Assembly (NCBI GenBank): GCA_014281115.1
Contig: JACONQ010000001.1
Span: forward strand, 4,092,001 to 4,156,000
Length of the DNA: 64,000 nt
Direction of reading: 5' to 3'
Origin: Laburnicola sp. R22_1
Lineage: Eukaryota; Ascomycota; Dothideomycetes; Pleosporales; Didymosphaeriaceae
The notes beneath the pieces were generated by a model, which ran no database searches, had not been told where the DNA came from, and saw nothing but the letters and a program-made list of their open reading frames with translations. Below are positions 21,795 to 32,824 of the stretch, in pieces (position 1 is the first letter of the stretch; the number at the start of each line of letters is the position of its first letter). The translations under genes and the position numbers were made by a program.

Positions 21795-24700
21795 TTAAAC
21801 TTTTGTTAGAATCGCCTCGTGTGTGGATGGCCGACGATAGGATGGCAATTCTGCATGAGCTGTGTATGGTGCGGGGGTTGGTGTGGTAGTGGCCTCGTGG
21901 GTGGATGGCCGACGATGTGATGGTGACTCTGCATGAGCTGCAGTTGTCACGGGGGTTGTCGTTGTTGTTGCGTTCGACTTGTAGGTGGATGGTCGACGAT
22001 GGGACGGTGACTCTGTGGGAGCTACATGTGTCAACGGGGTTGTTGTTGTTGTTGTTGTTGTTGCGCTTGTTTTGTATGTGGATGATCGGCGATAAGATGG
22101 GGACTCTGTAAGAGTTGCCTGTGTTGCAGGAGTTGAGTAGGAAGGCGGATTGGAGTCGACAGCTTTGGGTACGCCATGATGGAACTCAGGGATCATAATG
22201 CTAGGGGGTCTGATGGTAGTGTTCGAGATCTTCTCCTCTAGTGCTTTGTCTTTCGCTTCATGTTCCATGATCACGTTCTTTGACGTTGGAGCCATTGGTG
22301 CCCAGGGTGCCATTTCCGGTTTGACGACGAGCTGCTCGCCCCTCACGCCATCTCCAATCGGCATACTCTTGGGAACATCCCACAGCCGCTCATGAATTCG
22401 CTCTTCTTCCTGCTGCGAGAACTTGATGTCCGCCATAGTTTCTTCTAAGCTCTGTCGTACCCGCTCGCTTTCGTAGCTTAAGCGCTCCGCTACCGTTTCG
22501 CTGAAACCGGAGTCCTTGTGAGTAGGCCGTGCAAATATCTCGGAAAAGCCTGTGCCCGCGCGTGAAGGCGCTGCGGAAGACGTGGCCGAGGTATCGAAAG
22601 CAATTTCGGTTGCGAGATCCGCGAGGGTGGAGGGGTTGGGGATTTGGGAGGCGCGGTTAGCGGGGGTAGAGAGGTCGGCGAGATGGTGAACGCGGTCACT
22701 GAAAGAGGCCTTGTTCTCTATGCTTCTCGTATGGTCCATCTCGTGCCCGACCTCTGTAGTCTGCGGTATTTGTCGGGGGTCAGTTGAATGCAATTCAGTA
22801 ATACTGGTCAGTGGAAGAGCGGCCTCGTCGGACGGCTTGCTGCTGATAAAGGGATTGTCAAGCTCGCCAGGCGGCGTCGTGATGCACACATCCTTGGGTT
22901 CTTGAATTGCAAAGTCCTGTACGTCGATCTCGGCGCATCCTCTTTGCACGAGTTTTGTGTCACCATCCACGTAGATTTGCTCCCATCTCGTTTCTCGACT
23001 GGGAGGCAGACTGGCTGGTTCGTTTTCGAGTTCGGAATCATCGAGTGACATGACCGAGTGTGGACCGGGGTAAAGCGAGCACTCCGAACGCCCGTTTCGG
23101 CTATTGCTTCGCAATGCATCCGGGGACCTACCACGAGGACGGGCGGAACTTGGCAGAATATATGACCCGGATGAGCGAATATATTCCGTGGACGGAATGT
23201 GAACGTGCGAGAAAGAAGAACGCGAGGGCGAATGATGGCGAGCTGTGGAGATGTCCTCAAGATCAACGGCGGTGGCGGGGTCAATGTACTCTTTATCGCT
23301 CCGGTGTGTGGAGACGCTCTGTCGTGAGCCGTCCATCACCACCGGTTTATGCTCCGTGCACCTGTCGGGGAATCTGTGAAGGACGTCCTGAGCAGACGGC
23401 CGATCTCGCGGAGTGTCGCTTAGCAAAACCCTTATGATTTCCTTGAAGTATGCGGGTATGTTGTTATATCTGCTCAGCGTCCTGGCAAGCGGCCTCTCTT
23501 GGCGCTCCGGTTCATCTTCCTGTGCTGCCAGCGCCCATAGCACCATGCCCAATTGGAAAAGATCGGACTTGACACCAATGTAGATGGAGATGCGTTGGCC
23601 GCTCTCGATAAGTCGAGCGAGCTCTGGTGGCTCCCAACCGACTGGACAACCGCGACGATTGATATCGATGATTTTTGCGTTGTCGTGGTTGTCGACGACG
23701 ATGTTAGAAAGCGTGAAGTCACCCTGCACGAAGCCAGCTTCATGAATTTCGGACAAGCCTTCGACAATCTGCCTCGCCCACTGCTCACGTCTCTCCCAGC
23801 TTAATTGTTCCGAATTCTTGTAATCATAGACAAGGTCAACGAGTGCGCCTTGCTCAGCGTAGCTGATGAGAAGCCCTTTGATGAGCTCGTTCGTCTCGTC
23901 TACAATGACGCCTTCGAACTTGATCACCGAGTTCGACTCGGACAAGCTGCATAATGCGTTAATCTCGTACAAAAACTCGTCTACGGCATCCGGGCCTGGA
24001 ATCTCTTTCTTGATATGTGTCTTATTGCCCACAGAAACTTTGTACACGAAGCCAGAAATATGGGAGTCGAAACAGATGGCGCTTTCCCGGAACCGCTTGC
24101 ACTCGAGGTGGTCTAGAGCAGCAACGGTGGGGTATGGTATGATCTCGTTGACGTCTTCGGTCACATGCACGTGAAGGCGACCATCCGCGGTTTGGAGCTT
24201 GAGGTTAGTGACGGTCTCATAAAACTGTATGTCTGGTAGCGAGTCGCGAATGGACTCGTATATTCGTGCGCTTTTATCTCGTTGGTAGTGTAGGCTTTTG
24301 AGGTCTGCCTCAAGCGAGTCAGGCTCGAGGTTGCGGTAGTCACACGAGACGGTGACCCTTCTCCACTTGTTAGGTTCCTCGGCGAACGTTACGAAGAACT
24401 TTTCTCGGTCTGACATATCGCGGAAGTGCATGCTGAGGTTCAGTATCCATTTTGCTTCCAGGTCGTCTTGCAATTGTAGGTCGTCGACGTCAGACGCAGA
24501 TCGCTGTGAGTCTCTTTCCAAGTACGAGTCTTCCACTATAGGGAACGGAGGTGGCTCTCCCACGGAAAAAAGATCCATGGTCTCATCCAGCCCGTAATCA
24601 ACTTGTCTAGACCCGGGTGGTATATTTGAATCTGGCTCGCCCCCTATCGTGTGCTGCGGCTTTTGCACAGGTGAGCTGTCGTGCGGGCTGAGGACGTCGG

Positions 24701-25154
24701 GGGCAGACATGGAAGGGGCGGACATGTCGGGCGGCGAGAGCGTTCGTCTGATGCCGCTCGATGCTCGTCGGTCGGCCGAGGCAGCGCGTCTCTGCTCAGG
24801 CAGCACAGGCACCTCGAGTAGCTTATCCCGCTTCTCGCTGTTCATCCTCTTGAAGGTGAGCGGCCTGGGCAGCCCAGGGACCACCTTCCTGCTCGTCCTC
24901 CGGTGCAGCAGTCCTCCATGCCGGGCAGCATGCTCTCCGCTAGAGTGCGGCCTTGCATTGTCCTTGTCCGCCGCCGGCTGCGACTCGTCCTTGTTCAGCG
25001 ACGGGGCCTCCTCTTCTCTCTTCAACCAGCTCCCAATCTTCTGCAAGCTCAACCGGTCCCACACGCTCCTGTGCTCGCCCACCTCGGTCCGCGCCCGCTG
25101 TCTGCTACGGCTCCTGCTCGACTCGGCATTGTCGGCAGCAAGAAAATGGGGCAT
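21795..25154 (-). CDS. large protein-kinase-like protein with C-terminal repeats
   Basis: About 1,119 aa from the ATG at 25154; a longer frame to 25262 lacks an ATG. The kinase domain occupies roughly residues 340-630. It has a candidate beta-3 lysine in K-T-H-I-K-K-E (near 380) and a catalytic loop reading V-Q-G-D-F-T-L-S-N in place of HRDxKxxN, with both Asp and Asn kept. D-I-N replaces DFG, keeping the metal-binding Asp. A helix E/F region (DLFQLGMVLWALAA) and the R-D-R-P-S-A end-of-lobe motif follow. The flanks are Ser/Arg-rich and look disordered. The last 110 residues contain about four copies of an ESPSxRRPSTxx unit of 27-28 residues with poly-Thr spacers. Activity is possible because key residues remain. 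Substrate unknown. Confidence 0.75.
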   Translation of the reverse strand: MPHFLAADNAESSRSRSRQRARTEVGEHRSVWDRLSLQKIGSWLKREEEAPSLNKDESQPAADKDNARPHSSGEHAARHGGLLHRRTSRKVVPGLPRPLTFKRMNSEKRDKLLEVPVLPEQRRAASADRRASSGIRRTLSPPDMSAPSMSAPDVLSPHDSSPVQKPQHTIGGEPDSNIPPGSRQVDYGLDETMDLFSVGEPPPFPIVEDSYLERDSQRSASDVDDLQLQDDLEAKWILNLSMHFRDMSDREKFFVTFAEEPNKWRRVTVSCDYRNLEPDSLEADLKSLHYQRDKSARIYESIRDSLPDIQFYETVTNLKLQTADGRLHVHVTEDVNEIIPYPTVAALDHLECKRFRESAICFDSHISGFVYKVSVGNKTHIKKEIPGPDAVDEFLYEINALCSLSESNSVIKFEGVIVDETNELIKGLLISYAEQGALVDLVYDYKNSEQLSWERREQWARQIVEGLSEIHEAGFVQGDFTLSNIVVDNHDNAKIIDINRRGCPVGWEPPELARLIESGQRISIYIGVKSDLFQLGMVLWALAAQEDEPERQERPLARTLSRYNNIPAYFKEIIRVLLSDTPRDRPSAQDVLHRFPDRCTEHKPVVMDGSRQSVSTHRSDKEYIDPATAVDLEDISTARHHSPSRSSFSHVHIPSTEYIRSSGSYILPSSARPRGRSPDALRSNSRNGRSECSLYPGPHSVMSLDDSELENEPASLPPSRETRWEQIYVDGDTKLVQRGCAEIDVQDFAIQEPKDVCITTPPGELDNPFISSKPSDEAALPLTSITELHSTDPRQIPQTTEVGHEMDHTRSIENKASFSDRVHHLADLSTPANRASQIPNPSTLADLATEIAFDTSATSSAAPSRAGTGFSEIFARPTHKDSGFSETVAERLSYESERVRQSLEETMADIKFSQQEEERIHERLWDVPKSMPIGDGVRGEQLVVKPEMAPWAPMAPTSKNVIMEHEAKDKALEEKISNTTIRPPSIMIPEFHHGVPKAVDSNPPSYSTPATQATLTESPSYRRSSTYKTSATTTTTTTTPLTHVAPTESPSHRRPSTYKSNATTTTTPVTTAAHAESPSHRRPSTHEATTTPTPAPYTAHAELPSYRRPSTHEAILTKV
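21797..22140. repeat. coding minisatellite of about 80 bp units
   Basis: The 3' end of the kinase gene is built of roughly four diverged units of 75-85 bp. Recurring pieces on the + strand are cgtgggtggatggccgacgat-like strings near 21815, 21895, 21983 and 22075, and gactctg...gagctg strings. All stay in frame and encode the ESPSxRRPST repeats. Runs of ttg/gtt between units encode poly-Thr or Asn stretches and vary in length. Confidence 0.7.
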
Positions 25155-28100
25155 AGTCACGCTTGACGATGGCGGCGCTCGGAGTGATGTACTCGGTTGC
25201 CTCAAGCCTCGGTCCTGGGCCCCGACGCGGTCGATGTGCGGAGACGTGGCGTCGAAAAGCAATGGTCGCGGGCCTCGACGTCTGGGGCGCGTCTCGCTGC
25301 GGGGAGGTTGCTGGATCTGTTGGACGGGGGCTGGTGCTATGGGCTGCCTCCATCAACGTCCTTCAGGCCGGACGGCCGATCAACATTGGCGACGGCTGCT
25401 GCTCCGGGCCAGCTCTCCAGGTGCGAATTTTGCGCACGCTCGATGCGCGGTGCGGCCGGGGCTCGAATGAGTCGGTAAACGGGCGGGCGACGCTACCTAA
25501 TGATATTGCTTGGGCGTCAACACTATGGACGCGCTGGCGCCTAACTGCACGCGCACAACGAGCAGCGAGGGGAGCGGCTTCGCAGCGAGTGAGGCTCGGG
25601 AGGGAGGGACTGGGAGGGCGACACGGCGGCGGACTCGGGACGAAGAGCGCACTGAGTCCGTCGGATGGAGGTGAGATGCGATGGGCCTCTCGCGCTGGGG
25701 GGGTTGGACGGGCGGCCAATCACACGTCGCAACTGCAGTGCACCTCGAGCGACGCACCACACAGAGCGAGCCCACGACGCGAAAAGAGGCTGATGGGCGC
25801 ACGTTACCGCAGGTGTCCGCAGGTTACACAGCGGGGCGCTGAGTCTCGCAGCGAAACGAGGAGTCACAGAGGCCGGAGCCACAGCGGCCGCCTGCGCAGG
25901 CTTTGGTTTTGCCTCCCACCACGGCTGCGGCGACCTACGTGGCATTGGACCGCCGCCGTCCGCCAACAGACGTCCCGGAACCACACAGCAGCAGACGGGG
26001 AAGGCGGGTCCGTCGTGCCTGCCACTTGCGGTGAGCGCGGTGCGCACTGAGCAGTCGCACTCGGCCTCACGGTCTCACCTTCCCCAGCACCGCACCACCA
26101 CCTGCGCGTGCGCCCTCTGCCTTCTGCGCCCTTCTCTCTGCGGCCCTCTTATCCACCACACTCATTTCTTTCTATCGCCTCTCGTGAATACGATGCTGCA
26201 ACCTACCGAGCCAGGCGCGCCTCCTGCGGCCTCCATGCACCGCGCACAGCGACTAACAAGTCGCTCCTCCGCCAGTCTGCTGCAGGGCTACTTCCGCATC
26301 GGTGCGAGTACATGAGCCCCACCTGGCAGCGAACAACCTCCGGTGCCGCGCTGCACGCCAGTCTGGAATGCTATGTCCATGGCATCCCAACAACTGAGCG
26401 AACGCAGCTGTCGAACTGACCCTTTCGTTTGCTTCTGCATGGTCGCCTTGAGCAGCACTCTGATCGCCTTGAGCAGCACCCAGGCCGAGACCAGTCCCAG
26501 CACCGGGTGCGAGCCCTTCGTGACGGCCGGCAAGCCAGATCCACCATCTCTACCTACACCGTTGCATCAGCGCCCAAAAAGTGAAGCAGCCCAAGCAGCA
26601 CCACCACCCAACCGCAGCAGCGTCTCACCGGGCCCTCAGGTTCGCATTACGAACAACGCACACCTTGCGCGCTTCGGCGTCAGTGCCCTTCGACACGTCA
26701 GTACAGTTCATGCACTACCTTCCACAGCGCACCAATCTCAAACATACACACTGCATCATCTTTTAATAAATTCCGGAATCGGAGGCTCAACAAGCGGAAC
26801 CTTGAAAACACCATCTCCAGCTCACGCACTAACTGCCACTTCGAGTTATCGCAACCACACGGCCAATCGACCGGGCCTTCAGCAATCCCACAACATCATA
26901 CAGTAGACGATGCGTCGAATCATTAGGTGAATGTCGACAAGCTGACCGTCGTGCGACCCACTACGCCATCCAATCATCGTTCCGAAACCTTGTTTCCGCA
27001 CCGTTACTCAATCGCCCTCAATAAGACGGCAAGATAAGAAGAAAAACATCTCATTCTCACTCGCTCCCGTCCTTCGGGGCCGTTGTATATTAACTCTGAG
27101 CTACACATGTGCGGCGCTTGCATGGTGGCTGCATGCGAACCCCTCATCCAGCTACCCCTGTAATTGAAACTGTCACGAGTTCAATTTCGACTTTTGCCCG
27201 AAATCCACGTTGACCTCGACTCAAATACCATCACAAAGTATAGGGAGCGACATAAGTTGTAGATGTGAGCTGCGAGGGCCGTAGTAATCCGCGCCACAGC
27301 AGACAGGCATGATCCCACAGGACTCCAGGTCCTAGCTTCGGATCGTCCCGCTGTCAGAAAAGGAACAAGTCCGAAAGATGCGGCACATGACGTCTAGCTG
27401 TCTTCGCAGCGACATAATCTTCTCAGGGACATAACATCAGCAAGGACACAGAACCAACCGACCCCACGATTGACGCAGAGGTCCATACGCGACGCGACCT
27501 GGATGGCCGAGCTCGGAGCCAACTAGATCAAAATTCGTGGTCATGATCCGCCGCTCGACCACGACGACTGCTTCTCCATGTCCATCTTTGTACACTATGT
27601 CGTAGTGCATTGGCATTGGGTCAACTCCGCGTTCGACTAGACGGTCCTGAGGAGCCTCTACAGCCGGCCTTATCTGGGGTACTTCCAAAGTGACGTCGTT
27701 GGAGAACACACCATATTCTGTCCTTGGTGGATTTCCCAGTATACTCATTGCGATGCAGAGGTCTCTTTGCAGAATCTTGTTGATTCCGAAAAGGCATTCC
27801 GCTCTCATGTAGTTGGTGTGGTTGTCGTAACCATTCGCCCTCGGTTAGCCAGGTGAGATGACCTTCAGATATATCTTTTGTCTTTCCTGCACATACTCCT
27901 TACTGTTTCGCATTGCATTCACCTAGGGTATAGCATCCAGTCATTCCAGTCTCACAGCCACGTAAATCCCATCGCGGAGTAAACCGTCCACCTACATCGA
28001 CGTCACTCCGATTTCCGCCCCCACTCCGAACCACGTTATCGCTCGCAGCCGAGGTTAAAAGCACTATTAGGTGAGCCTGGTGAGCTGCCTCCTGCTCGCA

Positions 28101-28206
28101 TAAGATTCATACATCCCTACACCATCAACACAACCACCTTCCCCGGACTCAAGTGCCCCCGCATCACTATCCTCCCTCTCTACTTCTCCCATTCCAATCA
28201 AATCCA
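25155..28206. other. 3-kb region without a convincing gene
   Basis: This lies between the start of the kinase gene (leftward) and the acetyltransferase (rightward). The 25160-26100 part is GC-rich with long overlapping open frames on both strands (for example 25163-26050 + and 25541-26047 -), which GC richness alone can produce. None resembles a known family. It probably contains the kinase promoter and 5' leader. One reverse frame at 27437-27808 looks more protein-like and is listed separately. Confidence 0.45.
27437..27808 (-). CDS. hypothetical ORF, possibly an exon fragment
   Basis: A 123-codon frame from an ATG at 27808, with residues such as CLFGINKILQRDLCIAMSI and ALTERNATE acidic/hydrophobic stretches that look like real protein. 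The same frame is open for about ten codons upstream of the ATG before a stop, so it might be an internal exon. No signal peptide, membrane segment or known motif. The C-terminus (WGRLVLCPC) is short of any recognisable domain end. I cannot name a family; it may be a remnant. Confidence 0.25.
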   Translation of the reverse strand: MRAECLFGINKILQRDLCIAMSILGNPPRTEYGVFSNDVTLEVPQIRPAVEAPQDRLVERGVDPMPMHYDIVYKDGHGEAVVVVERRIMTTNFDLVGSELGHPGRVAYGPLRQSWGRLVLCPC

Positions 28207-28971
28207 ATGCCCCCCTTCCACATCCGCACCCACCCCCTCCCCACCGACACCACCTTCATCCTCTCCGCCTTCGACTCCTCCCTCCCGCACCTCTCCCGCA
28301 TCGGCAGCACCGCCCAATGGGGCACAGAACCCCGCTCTACACAACAAACATACATTGCCCGCACGCAAGACGCGGTCGCTAAAGCGGGTTCTCGCACCAG
28401 CTTCGTGGACGCTATTTTCATAGCCGAAATCCCCATTGACGACGTCGACATCAACGTCGACGTTAACGCTGATGTGCAAAGTTCCTCGAGAGTGAGAAAA
28501 GACGACGCAAGCGGAAAAACGATGCTCAAAGTCGGCGCGGCCATGACAACGGGTGTTTTCCCGGCTTACGTGGCGAACCAGCCTCGTCTCGCGGCGCTTA
28601 TCAGCGCGGCCCTCGAGCGAGAAGATTTCCTCTATTTGTCTGTTTTGGTGAGTGATTTCCGGGCTGGAGAGAAGGCAAGGAAGGGGGTGGGGAGGGCGTT
28701 GGTGCAGAGGGTCGCGGAGTATGCGGGGGTGGTGGGGAAGAAAGGGGGGGTTTGGTTGGATTGTTGGGCGGGGAATGGGGGGGCGCTTGTTAGGTATGTT
28801 TTTTTGTTTCTTGGGTGAGGAGTTAGGTGGGAGTGTGGCTGATTTTTTTGGTGTAGGTTTTATGAGGGGTTGGGATTTAGGGTTGTGGGGGGGTTTGAGG
28901 CTGTGAGGGAGAGTGGGGAGGTGTGGGTGGGCAAGTTGTTGTGTTTGGAGGTTGGGGAGGGTGCGGGCTGA
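28207..28971 (+). CDS. GNAT-family N-acetyltransferase
   Basis: Exons 28207-28793 and 28857-28971 give 233 aa. The 63-nt intron has a gtatgt donor and a gtgtag acceptor. Splicing joins A-L-V-R to F-Y-E-G-L-G-F-R-V-V, the classic last helix/strand of GNAT folds, which supports the model. Before it, L-Y-L-S-V-L-V plus a Gly/Arg-rich K-G-V-G-R-A-L-V fits the acetyl-CoA pyrophosphate-binding loop (motif A), and W-L-D-C-W-A-G-N follows. An upstream frame start at 28153 is GTG, so I prefer the ATG at 28207. Substrate unknown. Base composition is odd: the first half is C-rich on the coding strand and the second half strongly G-rich. Confidence 0.85.
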
Positions 28972-29387
28972 GTGGTGAGGGGAGGGTGGTTTGGGGTGGT
29001 TGGGAGGCCCGAAGAAGTCTATCGTGTACTTCCAACTCCAAGGCGTTACGTGGGCATGCAGACCATGTTCCACTACTAACTGCACTACTTTAGCTGACTC
29101 GCATTTGAACAGCAGGATGTTGATCAGTAGAAGAGTTCGGGGTATGTGGCCGCCGTGTGGATGGGGGAGTGTGTGAAAGAAAGTATAGTTGGGTGGGGAT
29201 GTTAGTATTCGTATCAGTGGAATGATGAGGGTCGTTGGGGTTTAGATGAGGATAAGAGGTGAGTATGGAACGAGCAAGGTGAGTTCATAAACGAGCAACG
29301 AAGAGTACAACACGATATATACAAAGCCAGATAAAAGCGTCGCCCCGGCCAGCGTCTAGATGGATGCTCAACCTACTTCGCCTCCAC
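28972..29387. other. convergent intergenic region
   Basis: About 415 bp between the 3' ends of the acetyltransferase and the nitronate monooxygenase. Nothing beyond likely untranslated sequence is seen. Confidence 0.5.
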
Positions 29388-30582
29388 CTACAGCTTCGCC
29401 TTGGACACAATCATCGAATTCCCCGTCTGCAGCCACTTGACAGCATCCGTAACAAACTCATCCACAATCTCCTTTGCGCTCTTCCGCTCGTTCACAACGG
29501 CAGCCGCCTTGCCCATCAAAAACGGCCGCGCGTTGTCTATGGTTTCGTCGTCCAAGTCGTCGCCTAGCTGCTCTAGGTCGTGCTCCACGGGGATTATGCC
29601 CTTGCTGGTTAGCTCCTTGATCTCTTCCGCCCTGTTCTCCTCCCAGTTCTCAATGTACGCGTTTGTGCGGACGCGCAGCGGACGCCCGGTGAAGATGATG
29701 GTGCGCACGTTGTCGTCGAAGCCCGCGGTGCGCACGGCTTCCTGGTGCGCCTTGGGAGCGCCGGCTTCCTCGGAGAGGACGAAGCGCGTGCCGATCCACA
29801 CGCCCGTCGCGCCGAAGGTAAGCATGGCAGCAAGCGACTGGCCGTTGAAGAGACCGCCTGCAGCCACGACCTGCACCTCTGCGCCCGTCATGGGCGACTT
29901 GTGGCCCTTTACCATCTGCACAACCGTCGGGATGAAGATGGACGTTGGCACGTCGCCCGTGTGGCCGCCGCCCTCGCCGCCCTGGGCGCAGATGATGTCG
30001 ACGCCGAGGTCGAGGCACCTTTGCACGTGCTTGGGGTGGCCGATCATGTTCATGTAGAGGATGCCGTGCTTGTGCAGCTTCTCGACGACGGGCCTGGGGG
30101 GCACGCCGACGGCGCAGACGAACAGCTTGGCGCCGGAGTCGATTATGATGTCGATGAGCTCGTTGAGCTTGCCCTTGGTGTAGTCGTAGCTGGACGCCTG
30201 TGAGCCATGGTTCCTTCCTGCATCACGCCTCACGGTGTCTGTACTCACTTGGTCTTGCGCGCGCTGCCGCCGACCTGGGGCAGCAGCAGGTCGACACCGA
30301 AAGGCGCATTCTTGTCGGTGAGGAAGCTCTTCAGCTCGGAAATCTGCTCACGCAGCATGTCCGGCGTGTATCCGATGCCGCCGAGCACACCGAGGCCGCC
30401 CGCGTTGGTGACGGCGGCAGCGAGCTTGGGGCCCGCTGCCACGTTCATGCCGGCCAGCAGGACGGGGTGCTGGATCTTCAGCAGGTCGGTGAGCTTGGTC
30501 CGGATCTGCTCTGCGCATCGTCAGCTGGAGGCATGTGAAGGGCGAACCACGTGGGCAAGGGCGGCGTACGTGGAGAAGCCAT
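29388..30582 (-). CDS. nitronate monooxygenase (2-nitropropane dioxygenase family)
   Basis: The model has exons 30582-30570, 30510-30249 and 30189-29388, giving 358 aa. Intron 2 (GTGAGT, 59 nt) must use the TCCAG acceptor to give R-K-T-N-Y-D-Y-T, as in fungal relatives. Exon 1 would be only 13 nt (M-A-S-P), with a 59-nt intron of matching phase; this start is the weakest part. Features of the FMN-binding TIM barrel are present: H-P-V-L-L-A-G-M near the N-terminus, G-G-L-G-V-L-G-G, and A-Q-G-G-E-G-G-G-H with the catalytic His at about 168. A-A-G-G-L-F-N-G and G-A-T-G-V-W-I-G-T-R-F for phosphate binding follow. It oxidises alkyl nitronates such as propionate-3-nitronate, a detoxifying reaction. 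No targeting signal is visible. It shares a short divergent promoter with the folate gene. Confidence 0.88.
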
Positions 30583-30873
30583 GGTTGCGGATGTACGTCG
30601 AACGATGTCGGGTTTAGGTGAAGATGCAACAGGAGATGGAGTCTGGACAATAGATACAGTAGAGGAGGGCAGGCAAGAGGAGAACTCTTAAGTTATGCGG
30701 CGGAGCAACCGAGTGATTTGACTGCCGCCAGCCGCGTACCTCGGCTCGGCCGCAAACGGGCTAGCGCCATTTCACAAGTGTCGGGGCGCACGTCACGCTA
30801 ACTGGCCACGTTCTCGGCGGCCTCCGATGCTGTCACAAGCCATTTCGTTTCGGCCTCGGAAACACCAGACGCC

Positions 30874-32622
30874 ATGTCTGTCGTGTGTACCAGCAGATGC
30901 AGAGTGTCGACGTTGAGCATCCTGGAAGCTGTGAGTGCACACCTCAGTCCGCGGCCTGGTGGACGAGTTTTCGGATCCAATGGACGGTATAACTCGACTG
31001 CGGCAGCCTCGGTCAGGAAGGCGAATCTTCCATCCGATCGCCGAGTAGCACCACGACGGGATTCGCAACAGCGGCCTAGACTCATTGCTCGACTATCCCA
31101 TCAACTTCCTACCCGGTTTATACATCAATCAGCCAGAATGAAACACCGCGCCTTTGTCGCCCTGGGAAGTAACCTGGGGGACCGCGTGGCCATGATCGAG
31201 CAAGCATGCAAAGAGATGGATCAGACGGGCAAGATCAAGGTGCTTAGGACGAGTAGTCTTTGGGAGACCAAGGCTATGTATGTCTTGGATCAGGACAAAT
31301 TCGTCAATGGCGTTTGTGAGGTAAATCTGACCCGCCATGTATTTCACGTGATAGGCCAATAACTCACGTGCCTACTAGATTGAGACTTCGCTATCGCCCA
31401 TCGAACTTCTAGACGAGTTACAGGGTGTAGAGAACAAGATGGGCAGAGTAAAAGTGATAGACAAAGGACCACGGAACATCGACTTAGACATCGTGCTATA
31501 CGACAACGAGACGTTTTCCAACGACCGCCTCCAGATTCCACACAAGCTCATGCTCGAACGCGAATTCGTTCTTCGCCCCTTATGCGAGTACGTCTCCCTG
31601 TCACCCATTCCGAACCATCCCTTCGCTAACACCACGCCAGACTAATACCTAGCCACAGCCTGCCCCCACACATCGACCTCCCAGCCGGTTCATTCCAGTA
31701 CCAACTCTCCCACCTCCCCAAATCAGCAGACCCCCTCTCCCCACTCACACCCCTAGCCCCTCATCTCCCTACCATCGCATCCCAAGATCCGACCCGCAAA
31801 ACACACATCATGTCCATCCTAAACCTCACACCAGACTCCTTCTCCGACGGCGGCCAGCACTTCAATCTCGACCCCACCCACCTCACCACCCTCATAAAAT
31901 CCCACATCGCAGCCGGCGCCACAATTCTCGATCTAGGCGGGCAGTCCACACGTCCCGGCGCTCCGCCCGTATCCTCAGCCGAAGAATTAAGCAGAGTACT
32001 CCCCGCCATCGAAGCCATCCGCCGCATCCCCGAAGCACAAAACGTAGCCATCAGCATAGACACGTACCGCGCCTCCGTCGCCTCGGCCGCCATAGAAGCA
32101 GGCGCCCACATCATCAACGACGTCTCAGCCGGCTCCCTCGACCCCGCCATGCTCCCCACAGTCGCACGCCTAGGCTCCACAATCTGCCTCATGCACATGC
32201 GCGGCACCCCCGAAACCATGAACAGCCTCACCGCCTACCCCTCCGGCATCATCCCCGGCGTCGCAACCGAACTCCTCGCGCGCGTCAAAGCCGCTGAACA
32301 AGCGGGCATACGGCGATGGCGCATCGTTCTCGACCCTGGCATCGGCTTTGCCAAGACGCAGGAGCAGAATCTGGAGTTGTTGAGGCGGTTGGGGGAGCTG
32401 AGGGGGTGGCCTGGCTTGGAGGGGTTTCCGTGGTTGGTGGGCGCGAGTAGGAAGGCGTTTGTGGGGAGGATTACGGGGGCTGGGGAGGCGGCGGAGAGGG
32501 TTTGGGGGACGGCGGCTGCGGTGTCGGCAGCCGTGTGGGGGGGCGCGGATGTCGTGAGGGTGCATGATGTGAGGGAGATGGGGCAGGTGGCGAGGATGGC
32601 GGATGCGATTTGGAGGCACTGA
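30874..32622 (+). CDS. bifunctional HPPK-DHPS (folate synthesis), no FolB domain
   Basis: Exons are 30874-31320, 31379-31587 and 31641-32622, giving 545 aa; starting at the second ATG (31138) gives 457 aa. The first 88 residues are Arg/Ser/Ala-rich with few acids, like a mitochondrial presequence. HPPK motifs are A-L-G-S-N-L-G-D-R and G-P-R-N-I-D-L-D-I-V. From about residue 276 the DHPS half shows S-I-L-N-L-T-P-D-S-F-S-D-G-G, D-L-G-G-Q-S-T-R-P, S-I-D-T-Y, M-H-M-R-G-T-P, D-P-G-I-G-F-A-K-T and G-A-S-R-K-A-F. HPPK pyrophosphorylates hydroxymethyl-dihydropterin and DHPS, the sulfonamide target, joins it to p-aminobenzoate. Yeast Fol1 also has an N-terminal dihydroneopterin aldolase; that domain is absent from this frame. 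The last 280 bp switch to G-rich codons. Confidence 0.93.
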
Positions 32623-32824
32623 ATGATGGACTGACTATATCGCTAAGTAAGCAAGTGATGTGATTTTACGGGTTTTCTACCTTTCTACGATACAACTATC
32701 GTGCCTTGGGCTAACCTGAACTCTAGCTCGGGCAGCGTTGCATGCAACACCACCCTGTTGATCTGAGCGATTTTCGTTACTACATATACTTCCAATCCCT
32801 ACCGCAACAAATCCCTACAACGTT

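Noticed and set aside
24649..25470. 273-codon forward frame at the kinase 5' end
   Set aside because: Antisense shadow of Ser/Arg-rich kinase N-terminus.
25163..26050. 295-codon forward frame and overlapping reverse frames
   Set aside because: High GC removes stop codons in several frames at once; Arg/Gly/Ala-rich content and lack of motifs point to a non-coding promoter region.
28198..29085. 295-codon reverse frame over the acetyltransferase
   Set aside because: Antisense shadow; the forward frame has the GNAT motifs and a correct intron.
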